DNA of 64,000 nt from CAUJIW01 sp963205175 (GCA_041060555.1 JBEUDS010000009.1); one strand, 5' to 3'. Counted from the stretch's first letter, positions 9,421 through 18,827 are shown. Notes: generated by a model not told the origin, from the sequence alone. Translations and numbers: made by a program.

Positions 9421-10443
9421 ATGCCGCTGCCCGCCAACGTTGCCTCCTTCCTCGCCGCCTACGACTGGCACGGCGCCGCCATGGTGCCGCTGGCCGGCGA
9501 TGCCTCGCACCGCCGCTACGTGCGCCTGACCCGCGGCGACGAGTCCGCCGTGCTGATGATCGCCCCGCCCGACAAGGAAGCGGTGGAGCCGTTCGTCGCC
9601 ATCGGCCGTCATCTCGCCACCCTCGGCCTCAGCGTGCCGGCCATCATCGGCGCCGATGTGGACGCCGGGCTGGTGCTGCTGGAAGATCTCGGCGACCGCC
9701 TGTTCGCGCAGGCGATCAGCGAGGGCTTCGACGAGGCCGAACTGTACGCCGCCGCCACCGACGTGCTGGCCCGCGTCCACGCCGCGCCGGTGCCCGATCG
9801 TCTGCCCGGCGTTGATGTCGAGCACCGGCTGCCGGTGTTCACCGACGAGCGCATGACACGCGAGGTCGACCTGGTGCTGGAGTGGTATCTGCCCACCGTC
9901 TCCGGCACGGGCGTGCCCGAGGATGTCGCCGCCGCCTGCCGGGCGGCCTGGGCGGCGGTATGGCCGCTGGCGCGGGCCGGCGAGCCGGTGCTGGTGCAGT
10001 TCGACTATCATTCGCCCAACCTGATGTGGCTGCCCGGGCGCGAGGGGCTGCGCCGTGTCGGCGTGCTCGACTTCCAGGATTCGCTGCGGGGGCCGGCGGC
10101 CTATGACCTGGTGTCGCTGATCCAGGATCCCCGCCGCGACGTGCCGGCGGCGTTCGAAGCGAAACTGATGGACCGCTACCTCGCCGCCCGGCCGACGCTC
10201 GACCGCGATGCCTTCGTCACCAGCTATGCCGTGCTGGGCGCCCAGCGCGCCGCCCGCATTCTCGGCGTGTTCGTCCGGCTGTGGCAGCGCGACGGCAAGC
10301 CGGGCTATCTGCGCCACCAGCCGCGCGTCTGGTCGCTGCTGGAACGCAACCTGCACCACCCGGCGCTGGCGCCGGTGAAGGCATGGTTCGACACCCACCT
10401 GCCGGCGCCCCAGCGCGCCGCCCGCTGGAACGACCCGGCATGA
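9421..10443 (+). CDS. amgK: Anomeric N-acetylmuramate/N-acetylglucosamine kinase (AmgK-like)
   Basis: A 340-residue aminoglycoside-phosphotransferase-fold kinase. In cell-wall recycling AmgK phosphorylates the anomeric hydroxyl of MurNAc, and the next gene (MurU) makes UDP-MurNAc, bypassing de novo synthesis. Visible motifs are 'GDASHRRYVRL' in the N-lobe, 'LVLLEDLGDRLF' in the hinge, 'FDYHSPNLMWLP' (catalytic loop with the Brenner Asp position) and 'VGVLDFQDSLRGPAAYDLVS' (metal-binding Asp). ATG 9421 is chosen; an earlier in-frame start would overlap tsaE. No strong ribosome-binding site is visible, so coupling to tsaE is likely. The murU partner makes the assignment strong. Confidence 0.9.
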   Translation: MPLPANVASFLAAYDWHGAAMVPLAGDASHRRYVRLTRGDESAVLMIAPPDKEAVEPFVAIGRHLATLGLSVPAIIGADVDAGLVLLEDLGDRLFAQAISEGFDEAELYAAATDVLARVHAAPVPDRLPGVDVEHRLPVFTDERMTREVDLVLEWYLPTVSGTGVPEDVAAACRAAWAAVWPLARAGEPVLVQFDYHSPNLMWLPGREGLRRVGVLDFQDSLRGPAAYDLVSLIQDPRRDVPAAFEAKLMDRYLAARPTLDRDAFVTSYAVLGAQRAARILGVFVRLWQRDGKPGYLRHQPRVWSLLERNLHHPALAPVKAWFDTHLPAPQRAARWNDPA

Positions 10444-11213
10444 GCGCCGGCGGTCATCGCGCCACCGCGCCCCGGCTGGTCCGCCCGGCCATCGAGGCCG
10501 CGGTGCCACCGGCGGCGATGGTGCTGGCGGCGGGGCTCGGCACGCGGATGCGGCCCGTTACCGACACCTGCCCCAAGCCGCTGGTGCGAGTGGCCGGCAA
10601 GACGCTGCTCGACTGGGCGCTCGACCATGTGCGCGCCGCCGGCATCGGCCGCGTCGTCGTCAATGTCCATTACCTCGCCGACCAGGTGGAGGATCACCTG
10701 CGCGGCCGCGCCGACGGCGACACCATCCTGATTTCCGACGAGCGCGACCGGCTGCTGGAGACCGGCGGCGGCGTCGCCAAAGCCCTGCCGCTGCTCGACG
10801 CGCCGGACTTCTACGTCATCAACGCCGACAATCTGTGGGTCGACGGCCTGCTCGACACGCTGCGCCACATGGCCCGCCTGTGGCAGCCCGACACCATGGA
10901 CGGGCTGCTGCTGATGGTGCCGCTGGCCCGCGCCGAAGGCTATGACGGGCGTGGCGACTTCCGCATGGACGGGCTGGGCCGGCTGAGCCGCCGGCCGGAA
11001 ACGAAGGTGGCGCCGTTCGTGTTCAGCGGCGTGCAGATTCTCCGCCGGTCGCTGTTCGACGGCGTGGCGGTGGAACCCTTCTCGCTCAACCGGCTGTACG
11101 ACAGGGCGATCGGCGGCGGCCGGCTGTACGGCGTGGTACACACCGGCCAGTGGTTCCACGTCGGCACGCCGGAGGCCATCGGCCGCACCGCCGAGCTGAT
11201 GGCGCATGGCTGA
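10440..11213 (+). CDS. murU: N-acetylmuramate-1-phosphate uridylyltransferase (MurU-like)
   Basis: A 257-residue sugar-1-phosphate nucleotidyltransferase. It carries the family signature 'AMVLAAGLGTRMRPVTDTCPKPL', 'LDWALDHV', the metal-site region 'FYVINADNLWVDG' and 'WFHVGTPEAI'. Adjacent to amgK with an ATGA overlap, it most likely converts MurNAc-1-P to UDP-MurNAc in peptidoglycan recycling. The first 20 residues are a low-complexity lead-in before the nucleotide-binding strand. A role on glucose- or mannose-1-phosphate is the main alternative but is unlikely given the neighbour. Confidence 0.88.
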   Translation: MSAGGHRATAPRLVRPAIEAAVPPAAMVLAAGLGTRMRPVTDTCPKPLVRVAGKTLLDWALDHVRAAGIGRVVVNVHYLADQVEDHLRGRADGDTILISDERDRLLETGGGVAKALPLLDAPDFYVINADNLWVDGLLDTLRHMARLWQPDTMDGLLLMVPLARAEGYDGRGDFRMDGLGRLSRRPETKVAPFVFSGVQILRRSLFDGVAVEPFSLNRLYDRAIGGGRLYGVVHTGQWFHVGTPEAIGRTAELMAHG

Positions 11214-14148
11214 GCGGCACCCCCGCGTCTACACCATCGCGCCCGACGCGGCCTTCGTCGACACGCTGGCGCGCGGCCTGTTCGCCATGGCCGACCACGA
11301 CCCCACCCGGCTGGCGCGAATGCAGGTGCTGCTGCCCAACCGCCGCTCGGTGCGGGCGATGACGGACGCGCTGGTGCGCCAGTCCGGCGCGCGCGCCACC
11401 CTGATGCCGCGGCTGATCGCCATCGGTGACGTCGACGAGGACGAGGCGCTGGGCAGCTTCCTTGATGGCCTGGATGCCGACGACGCCCTGCCGCCGGCCA
11501 TCGGCCCGGTGGAACGGCTGCTGGAGCTGGCCAGGCTCACCCGCGCTTGGGCGGCCGCGCGCGGCCGTGCCGGCGCCCCGGCGGCGGAAGCCCACCGGCT
11601 GGCGGTGGCGCTGGCCCACACCCTTGACCAGCTCATCATCGAGCGGGTGCCGCCGGCCGCCTTGCGCGAGGCGACGCCCGAGGTCCATGCCGAGCACTGG
11701 CGCCAGACGCTGGATTTTCTCGCCATCGTGCTCGACGCCTGGCCGCGCCATCTCGCCGAACGCGGGCTGATCGACGCCGCCGAGCGCCGCAACCGGCTGC
11801 TCGACCGGCTCGCCCGCCGCTGGCGCGACGCGCCGCCGGCCACGCCGATCATCGCCGCCGGCTCGACCGGCTCCATCCCCGCCACCGCCGAGTTGCTGAA
11901 GGTGGTCGCCCGCCTGCCCGAGGGCTGCGTCGTGCTGCCCGGCCTCGACGCCGACCTCGACGACGACGCCTGGGCGGCCATCGACCCGCGCCACCCGCAG
12001 CACGGCCTCAAGCTGCTGCTCGACACCCTCGACGTCGGCCGCCACGAAGTGCTGCCCTGGCCCGCCGACGAGCCGGCGACCGGCCGCACCGGCGGCGGCC
12101 CGCGCGACGCGCTGATCCGGTTGGCGATGCTGCCACCCAGCCAGACGGCGCGCTGGCAGCGCGCCACGGTGGCGCCCGCCGCGCTCGACGACCTCGCGGT
12201 GCTGGAAGCCGCCAATCCGGCCGAGGAAGCCCTGGCGATCGCGCTCGCGCTGCGCCAGGCGCTCGACGACCCCGAGGCCACGGCGGCGCTGGTAACGCCG
12301 GACCGCACGCTCGCCCGCCGGGTCGCCGGCCACCTCAAGCGCTTCGGGCTGGCCATCGACGATTCCGCCGGCATGCCGCTGGCCAACACGCCGCCGGCGG
12401 CCTTCATGCGTCTGCTGGCACAGGCGGTGATCGAGGATCTGGCGCCGGTGGCGCTGCTGGCGCTGCTGAAACATCCCCTCATGGCGGCCGGCGACGGGCG
12501 GGCGGCCCACCTCGCCGCCACCCGCCGGCTGGACGCCCGCGCCCTGCGAGGTGCCCGCGCCGCGCCGGGCATCGCCGGCATTGGCGCGGCGATCCGCCAG
12601 CACGCCCCCGAGCTGGCGGACTGGTGGCAGCCACTGGCAGACGCGCTGGCGCCGCTGCTGGCACTGGTCGCGGCGGACACGGCCGACGGCGCCGCGCTGC
12701 TCGCCACCCACATCGCCGCCGCCGAGACCCTGGCCGGCGCCGACGCCTTGTGGGCGGGCGAGGCCGGCCGCGCGCTGTCGGCCCGGCTAGCGGAACTGGT
12801 GCGGCTGGGGGCGTTGATCGGCCCGCTGACGCCGGCCGATTACCCCGCCCTGTTCCACGCCTGGCTTGACGACGTGGTGGTGCGCCAGTCGGCGGGCTCC
12901 CACCCCCGCCTGGCGGTATGGGGCACCATCGAGGCCCGCCTGCAACGGGCGGACCTGATGATTCTCGGCGGTCTCAACGAGGGCACCTGGCCGGCGACAC
13001 CGGCGCCCGACCCGTGGCTGGCGCCGGCGATCCGCCGTCAGCTCGGTCTGCCGACGCCGGAGCGGCGCATCGGCCAGTCGGCGCACGACTTCGCCCAGGC
13101 CCTGGGCGCCCGCCGGGTGCTGCTCACCCGCGCCCGCAAGGACGGCACCGCGCCCACCGTGCCGTCGCGCCTGCTGCTGCGGCTGGAGACCGCCAGCGGC
13201 GGCGCCCTGCCCCCGGCCAGCGATCTGCTGGCGGTCGCCCGCGCGCTCGACGCGCCGGCCGTGATCCGCGCCGCCGAACCCCCGGCGCCGGCGCCCGATC
13301 CGGCGCTCCGGCCGCGCCAGCTCTCGGTCACCGAGGTCGAGAAGCTGCTCACCGACCCCTATGCCTTCTACGCCCGGCGGATGCTGGGGCTGCGCCGGCT
13401 CGACCCGCTGGCCACCGACCCCGACCCGTCGGCGTTCGGCACCCTGGTCCATGATGGCCTCGACCAGTGGTGGAAGGGCGGCGACCACAGCGTCGAGGCA
13501 TTGCGCACGCACCTGCTGGGCCAGCTCGAAGCGCACATCCGCCAGCCGCTGCCGCTGCTGCTGCAACGGCCGCGCATCCTGCTCATCGCCGACTGGGTGG
13601 TGGGGCGCATCGCCGAACGCGCGCCCGATTGGGCGGTGGCCGATACCGAGGTCAGCGGCGCGATCATGCTGGGCGACATCACCCTCACCGGCCGCGCCGA
13701 CCGCATCGACCGCGGCACCGACGGCCGGCTCGCCATCGTCGACTACAAGACCGGCGCGCCGCCCAGCCACACCCAGCGTCAGGCCGGCTATGCACCGCAG
13801 CTGCCGTTGCTGGCCGCCATCGCCGAGCGCGGCGGCTTCAAAGGCTTCAAGGCCGCGCCGGTGGGCGAGCTGCGCTACTGGAAGCTCTCCGGCGGCAAGC
13901 AGCCCGGCGAGGACAAGGACGCGCTGCTGTACAAGAACAAGCCGTGGACCACCGTCGACGCCTGGATCGCCCGCACCCTGGCCGAGCTGGACGCCAGGGT
14001 GATCACCCGGCTGCTGCTGGGCCGGGCGCCGTTCCGTTCCAAGGCCCACCCGGCCTACGCCAAGGGCGCCGACTATGACCGGCTGGCCCGCGTCGCCGAG
14101 TGGTTCGGCCGCGCCGACAACCGGGGCGACGGGACCGGCCATGACTGA
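11206..14148 (+). CDS. addB: Double-strand break repair protein AddB
   Basis: A 980-residue subunit of the AddAB helicase-nuclease that resects DNA ends for RecA. The alphaproteobacterial AddB start is recognisable ('VYTIAPDAAFVDTLARGLF', 'MQVLLPNRRSVRAMTDAL'). The middle is an inactive-helicase-like region ('LMILGGLNEGTWPATPAPDPW'). The C-terminal nuclease domain (from about 705) has 'LSVTEVEKLLTDPYAFYARR' and the PD-(D/E)XK core 'GRADRID...AIVDYKTG' with Asp846 and Lys848. The start overlaps the murU stop by eight bases and the end overlaps addA by eight, so all three are probably translated together. Confidence 0.94.
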   Translation: MAERHPRVYTIAPDAAFVDTLARGLFAMADHDPTRLARMQVLLPNRRSVRAMTDALVRQSGARATLMPRLIAIGDVDEDEALGSFLDGLDADDALPPAIGPVERLLELARLTRAWAAARGRAGAPAAEAHRLAVALAHTLDQLIIERVPPAALREATPEVHAEHWRQTLDFLAIVLDAWPRHLAERGLIDAAERRNRLLDRLARRWRDAPPATPIIAAGSTGSIPATAELLKVVARLPEGCVVLPGLDADLDDDAWAAIDPRHPQHGLKLLLDTLDVGRHEVLPWPADEPATGRTGGGPRDALIRLAMLPPSQTARWQRATVAPAALDDLAVLEAANPAEEALAIALALRQALDDPEATAALVTPDRTLARRVAGHLKRFGLAIDDSAGMPLANTPPAAFMRLLAQAVIEDLAPVALLALLKHPLMAAGDGRAAHLAATRRLDARALRGARAAPGIAGIGAAIRQHAPELADWWQPLADALAPLLALVAADTADGAALLATHIAAAETLAGADALWAGEAGRALSARLAELVRLGALIGPLTPADYPALFHAWLDDVVVRQSAGSHPRLAVWGTIEARLQRADLMILGGLNEGTWPATPAPDPWLAPAIRRQLGLPTPERRIGQSAHDFAQALGARRVLLTRARKDGTAPTVPSRLLLRLETASGGALPPASDLLAVARALDAPAVIRAAEPPAPAPDPALRPRQLSVTEVEKLLTDPYAFYARRMLGLRRLDPLATDPDPSAFGTLVHDGLDQWWKGGDHSVEALRTHLLGQLEAHIRQPLPLLLQRPRILLIADWVVGRIAERAPDWAVADTEVSGAIMLGDITLTGRADRIDRGTDGRLAIVDYKTGAPPSHTQRQAGYAPQLPLLAAIAERGGFKGFKAAPVGELRYWKLSGGKQPGEDKDALLYKNKPWTTVDAWIARTLAELDARVITRLLLGRAPFRSKAHPAYAKGADYDRLARVAEWFGRADNRGDGTGHD

Positions 14149-17100
14149 GCGTCGCCCCGCCCTGACGCCCGAGCAGGCGCGTGCCGCCGCGCCGGACCGC
14201 TCGGCCTGGGTGTCGGCCTCGGCCGGCTCCGGCAAGACCCAGGTGCTCACCGCCCGGGTGCTGCGGCTGTTGCTGGCCGGCAGCCGGCCGGAGGCGGTGC
14301 TGTGCATCACCTTCACCAAGGCCGCCGCCGCCGAGATGGCCGACCGGCTGTTCCGCCGGTTGGGCGCGTGGGCCCGCGCCGACGACGCCACGCTGACCCA
14401 CGAGCTGGAAAGCCTTGGCGAGACCGCCACCCGCCAGCGGTTGGAGCTGGCGCGCACGCTGTTTGCCCGCACGCTCGACACCGAGGGCGGCCTGCGCATC
14501 CAGACGCTGCACGCGCTGGCGCAGTCGCTGCTGGCGAGTTTCCCGCTGGAGGCCGGCGTGTCGCCCGGCTTCACCACGCTGGATGAGCGCACCGCCGCCC
14601 AGGCCATCGACCAGACCGTCAATGCCGAGGTCGCCCACGCGCTGTCGCACGGCCGCCAGGGCCTGCTCGACGACATCACCCAGCTCAGCATCGGCGGCGG
14701 TCCGCAACGCTTCCTGCCGCTGGTGGCGAACCTGGTGCGCCAGGGGCCGCGCATCATCGCCTTCGCCGGCAGCGGCGGCGCCAGCAGCATTGAACCACGG
14801 CTGCGCCGGCTGTTCGATCTGCCGCTCGACGGCGGACCACAGGACTGGCTGGCGAGCGGGCTCGGTGATGGCGCGCTGGATCGCCCCGGCCTCGACCGGC
14901 TGGCGCGCGCCTGGGCACAGGGCGCCAAGACCGACCAGGACAAGGCGGCGCGGCTGACGGCGTGGCTGGCGCGCGACGTGCCGGGTCGCGCGGCGGCGTT
15001 CGAGGAATTCTGCGGCCTCTTCCTCAAGGCAGACGGCACGCCGTTCGCCGACAGCAAGATGGCGAGCAAGGGCGCACTGGCCGCCGCGCCGGACGCACTG
15101 GCCATCGCCACGGTGGCCGCCAATACGGCGTTGGGGCTGCTGGACGGGCAGAAACGCTTCGCCATCGTCGAGCACGCCGGCCGCCACCTGCGGCTGGGGC
15201 TGGCGCTGGCCACCGCCATGACCGCCTACAAGGAACGGGTGGGCGCGCTCAGCTTCGACGATCTCATCGCCGGCGCCGCCCGATTGCTGCGCGACACCGG
15301 TGCTGCCTGGGTGCGCTACAAGCTCGATCTGGGCATCGATCATGTGCTGGTCGACGAAGCGCAGGACACCAACGCCGACCAGTGGGCGATCGTCGGTGCC
15401 ATCACCGAGGAGTTCTTCGCCGGCCTCGGCGCGCGGGAGGACAAACGCCGCTCCGTGTTCGCGGTCGGCGACGTCAAGCAGGCGATCTTCGGCTTCCAGG
15501 GCACCGATCCGGCGACGTTCGTCGCCGCCGAGCAACGCTACGCCACGGCACTGGCGGACATCGGCGAGGCGCTCGACACGGTGCCGCTCGACCGCTCGTT
15601 CCGCTCCACCGACGCCGTGCTGCGGCTGGTCGACGCCGTGCTGGAAGGCCTGGGCGCCGAGGCGCTGGGGCTGGGCGACGGCCTCAACCCGCACGTCGCG
15701 GCGCGGGCCGGCCAGACCGGCGCCGCCGTGCTGTGGGCGCCGATCGAGGGCTCGACTGCTGACGACGCCGAGGACGACGAGTCGCCGGCGGAAACGATGG
15801 ATTGGGAACCGCCGGCCGAGCGCCGCTTCGCCGAACGACTGGCGGCGCAGATCGACCACTGGCTGCGCGCGGGCGAGCGGCTGGAGGCGCGCGACCGGGC
15901 GATGCGGGCCGGCGACATCCTGGTGCTGGTGCGCCGGCGCAACGAGTTCGTCACCGCGCTGGTGGCCGAACTGGCCCATCGCGGCGTGCCGGTGGCCGGT
16001 GTCGACCGCATGGCGCTCGCCGACCCGCTGGTGGTGCAGGATCTGCTCGACCTCGTCCGCTTCGCGCTGCTGCCCGAGGACGATCTCGTCTGCGCCCAGG
16101 TGCTGAAGTCGCCGTTCATCGGCTGGGACGAGACGGCACTGTTCACGCTGGCGTATGGCCGCGAGCGTCAGTCGCTGTGGGCACGCCTGTGCGACCGCGC
16201 CGAGGCCGACCCCGGATGCGCCGAGGCCCACGCCCGTCTGGGGCGTCTGCTGGCGCTGGCGGACTGGGCCGCGCCCTATGAATTCCTTGAAGCCGCGCTG
16301 AGCGAGGCCGGCGGTCGTGCCCGCGCGCTGGCGCGCTTCGGCCCGCAGGCGGCCGATCCCATCGACATCCTGCTGGAACAGGCGTTGCAGTTCGAGCGGG
16401 AGCATGCGCCGTCGCTGCAGGGCTTCCTCGACTGGATCGAGCGCGGCGACGTCGAGGTCAAGCGCGACCCCGAGGTCGCCCGCGATGAGGTGCGGGTGAT
16501 GACCGTTCATGGCGCCAAGGGACTGCAGGCGCCGGTCGTCATCGTCGCCGACACCTTCGCGGTGCCCGAGGACCGCGACGGCATGGTGCTGCTGGAGACC
16601 GGCGACGGCGCCACGGTGCCGGTCTGGTACGGCGGCAGGGACCAGGCGGCCGGCCCGGTGGCCGAGGCCCTGGCGCGCGCCGAACAGCGGACCGCCCAGG
16701 AGCACGCCCGCCTGCTCTATGTGGCGCTGACCCGCGCCGAGGACCGGCTGTACGTTGGCGGCTGGAAACCGCGCAAGAAGCGCCAGACCCGCATCCCCTG
16801 CTGGTACGACAGCATCGACGCCGCCTTCGACCGGCTCGGCGTCGAGGCCGGCGAAGACCCGCTGTGGGGCAGCGCCCGCCGGTTCGTCGTCACCGGCGAC
16901 GTCATCAGCCGCGACAAGCCGCACGCGGACACCGTTGCCCCGCTGCCGGCCGTGTTGCCGGCCTGGGCGGTGACGCCGGCGCCGGCCGAGCCGCGACCGC
17001 CCCGGCCGCTGGCGCCCAGCCGGCTGGGCGACGAGCCGGAACCGCCGGCGGCCTCGCCGATGGGCCGCGACCAGCGCGCCGCCCGCCGCGGCAGCCTGAT

Positions 17101-17578
17101 CCACCGGCTGCTGGAGCGGCTGCCCGTCGCCGCCCCGGCCGCCCGGGCGACGCTGGCCGAGCAGTGGCTTGCCCGCCAGGCGCCGGAGCTGGAGCCGGCC
17201 GCCCTGGCCGACATCGTCACCACCGTGACGGGCGTGCTCGCCGACCCGCTGTTGGCGGCGCTGTTCGGCCCGCAGGCGCTGGCGGAAGTGCCACTGTCGG
17301 CGGTGTTCGGCGAGGTGGTGGTGGCCGGTCAGGTCGACCGGCTGCTGGTGGAGGCGGACCGGGTGCTGGTGGTGGACATCAAGACCGGCGCGCGCATCCC
17401 CGAGGACGCGGCGGCGACGCCGATCGCCTATCTGCGCCAGATGGCCGCCTACCGCGCGGCGCTGGCCCGCATGTTCCCCGACCGGCGCATCGAGGCGGCG
17501 CTGCTGTGGACGGCCGCGCCCCGGCTGATGCCGCTGCCCGACGATCTGCTGACCGGCGCGCTGCCGTTCGCCGTCTGA
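14141..17578 (+). CDS. addA: Double-strand break repair helicase AddA
   Basis: A 1145-residue UvrD-type helicase with a C-terminal nuclease. ATG 14141 gives 'MTERRPALTPEQARAA'. Walker A is 'SASAGSGKTQVL' (Lys32), motif Ia 'ITFTKAAAAEMADRL', Walker B 'HVLVDEAQDTNADQW', motif III 'VGDVKQAIFGFQGTDP', motif V 'VMTVHGAKGLQAPVVIVAD' and motif VI 'LLYVALTRAEDRLYVGG'. The PD-(D/E)XK nuclease near 990-1110 has 'RRGSLIHRLLERLP' and 'VVDIKTG' with Asp1079 and Lys1081. With AddB it forms a two-nuclease complex that degrades both strands until a Chi-like site. It ends the run that begins at divL; 115 bases separate it from trxA. Confidence 0.95.
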   Translation: MTERRPALTPEQARAAAPDRSAWVSASAGSGKTQVLTARVLRLLLAGSRPEAVLCITFTKAAAAEMADRLFRRLGAWARADDATLTHELESLGETATRQRLELARTLFARTLDTEGGLRIQTLHALAQSLLASFPLEAGVSPGFTTLDERTAAQAIDQTVNAEVAHALSHGRQGLLDDITQLSIGGGPQRFLPLVANLVRQGPRIIAFAGSGGASSIEPRLRRLFDLPLDGGPQDWLASGLGDGALDRPGLDRLARAWAQGAKTDQDKAARLTAWLARDVPGRAAAFEEFCGLFLKADGTPFADSKMASKGALAAAPDALAIATVAANTALGLLDGQKRFAIVEHAGRHLRLGLALATAMTAYKERVGALSFDDLIAGAARLLRDTGAAWVRYKLDLGIDHVLVDEAQDTNADQWAIVGAITEEFFAGLGAREDKRRSVFAVGDVKQAIFGFQGTDPATFVAAEQRYATALADIGEALDTVPLDRSFRSTDAVLRLVDAVLEGLGAEALGLGDGLNPHVAARAGQTGAAVLWAPIEGSTADDAEDDESPAETMDWEPPAERRFAERLAAQIDHWLRAGERLEARDRAMRAGDILVLVRRRNEFVTALVAELAHRGVPVAGVDRMALADPLVVQDLLDLVRFALLPEDDLVCAQVLKSPFIGWDETALFTLAYGRERQSLWARLCDRAEADPGCAEAHARLGRLLALADWAAPYEFLEAALSEAGGRARALARFGPQAADPIDILLEQALQFEREHAPSLQGFLDWIERGDVEVKRDPEVARDEVRVMTVHGAKGLQAPVVIVADTFAVPEDRDGMVLLETGDGATVPVWYGGRDQAAGPVAEALARAEQRTAQEHARLLYVALTRAEDRLYVGGWKPRKKRQTRIPCWYDSIDAAFDRLGVEAGEDPLWGSARRFVVTGDVISRDKPHADTVAPLPAVLPAWAVTPAPAEPRPPRPLAPSRLGDEPEPPAASPMGRDQRAARRGSLIHRLLERLPVAAPAARATLAEQWLARQAPELEPAALADIVTTVTGVLADPLLAALFGPQALAEVPLSAVFGEVVVAGQVDRLLVEADRVLVVDIKTGARIPEDAAATPIAYLRQMAAYRAALARMFPDRRIEAALLWTAAPRLMPLPDDLLTGALPFAV

Positions 17579-17625
17579 ACCGGTCGTTTCCCGCCCGGCG
17601 ACGCTGCGTGCGGCCTTGCGCGCGC

Positions 17626-17654
17626 TTGACCCCGCCAGAACGCCTTCTTACGTT
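17626..17654 (+). promoter_or_regulatory. Candidate sigma-70 promoter of trxA
   Basis: CTTGAC with its TTGACC hexamer at 17626-17631 matches the alphaproteobacterial -35 form. TACGTT lies 17 bases on at 17649-17654 as a weak -10. The trxA ATG is 39 bases downstream. Confidence 0.4.
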
Positions 17655-17693
17655 CGCAGCAAATCCGCAGCTTCTTGTATCAGGAGATTATCC

Positions 17694-18017
17694 ATGGCCT
17701 CCATCAAGGTGACCGACGCCTCTTTCGAGGCGGACGTGCTCAATGCCGGCAAGCCGGTGCTGGTCGATTTCTGGGCCGAATGGTGCGGCCCGTGCCGCCA
17801 GGTCGGCCCGATTCTGGAGGAGCTGTCGAGCGAGCTCGCCGAACAGGTGACCATCGCCAAGCTGAACACCGACGAGAACCCGGAAGCGCCGACCCGTTAT
17901 GGCATCCGTGGCATCCCGACGATGATCCTGTTCCGCGACGGCAAGCCCTACGCCACCAAGGTCGGCGCGGCGCCCAAGTCGGCGCTGAAGGACTGGCTGG
18001 TCGGCTCGCTCGCCTGA
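17694..18017 (+). CDS. trxA: Thioredoxin 1
   Basis: A 107-residue cytosolic thioredoxin that reduces protein disulfides using thioredoxin reductase. The active site is 'FWAEWCGPCRQ' with Cys31 and Cys34; the cis-proline motif 'GIRGIPTMILFRDG' and the final helix are present. ATG 17694 is supported by AGGAGA at 17682-17687, six bases away; the in-frame upstream extension lacks family similarity. The gene stands alone, with a promoter-like element before it and a strong terminator after it. Its position after addA is common in alphaproteobacteria in my recollection. Confidence 0.97.
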   Translation: MASIKVTDASFEADVLNAGKPVLVDFWAEWCGPCRQVGPILEELSSELAEQVTIAKLNTDENPEAPTRYGIRGIPTMILFRDGKPYATKVGAAPKSALKDWLVGSLA

Positions 18018-18038
18018 GCGACGACCCCCGGCGCATCG

Positions 18039-18070
18039 AAAAAAGGCGGCGCCCGCGCGCCGCCTTTTTT
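18039..18070. terminator. Bidirectional intrinsic terminator between trxA and the GST gene
   Basis: GGCGGCG (18045-18051) pairs with CGCCGCC (18058-18064) around CCCGCG. The stem is flanked by six A on the left (18039-18044) and six T on the right (18065-18070). This is a textbook intrinsic terminator for both convergent genes. Confidence 0.92.
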
Positions 18071-18101
18071 GTTGTGACGCGCCGCACCCGTTACGCGTTG
18101 G

Positions 18102-18134
18102 CGCCCCTCAAGCCTTGACGCCCCTCAAGCCTTG
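18102..18134. repeat. 17-bp tandem duplication covering the GST stop codon
   Basis: CGCCCCTCAAGCCTTG occurs at 18102-18117 and again at 18119-18134 with a period of 17. The right copy contains the functional GST stop (reverse complement of TCA at 18125-18127) and its last codons; the left copy repeats them outside the gene. Confidence 0.9.
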
Positions 18135-18757
18135 GCGCTGGGGCGGGCCGACACCTCGGCATACCAGCGGGCAATGTTGGCGAATTCCGGCCCCGGGGTT
18201 GATTTCACCCATTTGGCGAATTCAATGCAGATAAACGCGGTGATGTCGGCGATAGTGAAGCGGTCGCCGGCAACATAGGCGCTGGTGCCCAGCCGGGCGT
18301 CGAGATCACGCCAGAACAGCGCGATGAGCAGCGCGCCACGCTCGGCGAGCGCGGGAATCTGTTCCGTCGTCTCGGTGACGCCGGGCACGGCATGACCGGC
18401 GAACTGCGGCGCGACATTGCGGAAAATCGAGGCGATGGCGCCCACGCCGTCGAACTCGACGCGCCGCTGCCAGCTCTCGATCTGCGCCTTTTCCAGCGGC
18501 GTGCGGCCCATCAGGTTGGGCTCGGGGTGCAGTTCCTCGAAATAGCGGCAGATGGCCACCGACTCGTCGAGCACCGTGCCGTCGTCCAGCTCCAGCATCG
18601 GCACCAGGCCGCGCGGATTTTTCGCCAGATAGGCCGGCGTCTGGTTCTCGCCGGCCAGGATGTCGACCTGCACCGACTCCACGCTGATGCCCTTTTCGGC
18701 CAGGAACATCCGCACCCGGCGCGGGTTGGGCGCCATCTTCATGTCATAGAATTTCAT
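18125..18757 (-). CDS. Glutathione S-transferase family protein
   Basis: A 210-residue protein starting at ATG 18757 with AGGGGAG upstream; longer in-frame starts run through the divergent methyltransferase gene and are rejected. The N-terminal thioredoxin-fold domain (about 1-80) has 'FYDMKMAPNPRRVRMFLAEKG', the cis-Pro region 'NPRGLVPMLELDDG' and 'LDESVAICRYFEELHP', the glutathione-binding 'ES' pair. The helical C-terminal domain includes 'AGDRFTIADITAFICIEF', the N-capping box of GSTs. It resembles bacterial theta/beta-type GSTs, with a 'SPNPRRV'-like catalytic segment here reading 'APNPRRV'. The substrate is unknown. Its stop region is tandemly duplicated just downstream. Confidence 0.9.
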   Translation of the reverse strand: MKFYDMKMAPNPRRVRMFLAEKGISVESVQVDILAGENQTPAYLAKNPRGLVPMLELDDGTVLDESVAICRYFEELHPEPNLMGRTPLEKAQIESWQRRVEFDGVGAIASIFRNVAPQFAGHAVPGVTETTEQIPALAERGALLIALFWRDLDARLGTSAYVAGDRFTIADITAFICIEFAKWVKSTPGPEFANIARWYAEVSARPSAKA

Positions 18758-18817
18758 GCTGCTCTCCCCTTTCATGGTCACGCGCAGGCGCTTTTGTCCT
18801 GACTCCCGCATAAAAAC

Positions 18818-18827
18818 TGTATATACA
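18818..18827. promoter_or_regulatory. TGTATATACA palindrome between the GST and methyltransferase genes
   Basis: A perfect 10-bp palindrome flanked three bases out by A-rich and T-rich runs lies in the 114-base divergent gap. It may be an operator or overlapping -10 elements for both genes. No specific regulator can be named. Confidence 0.3.
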
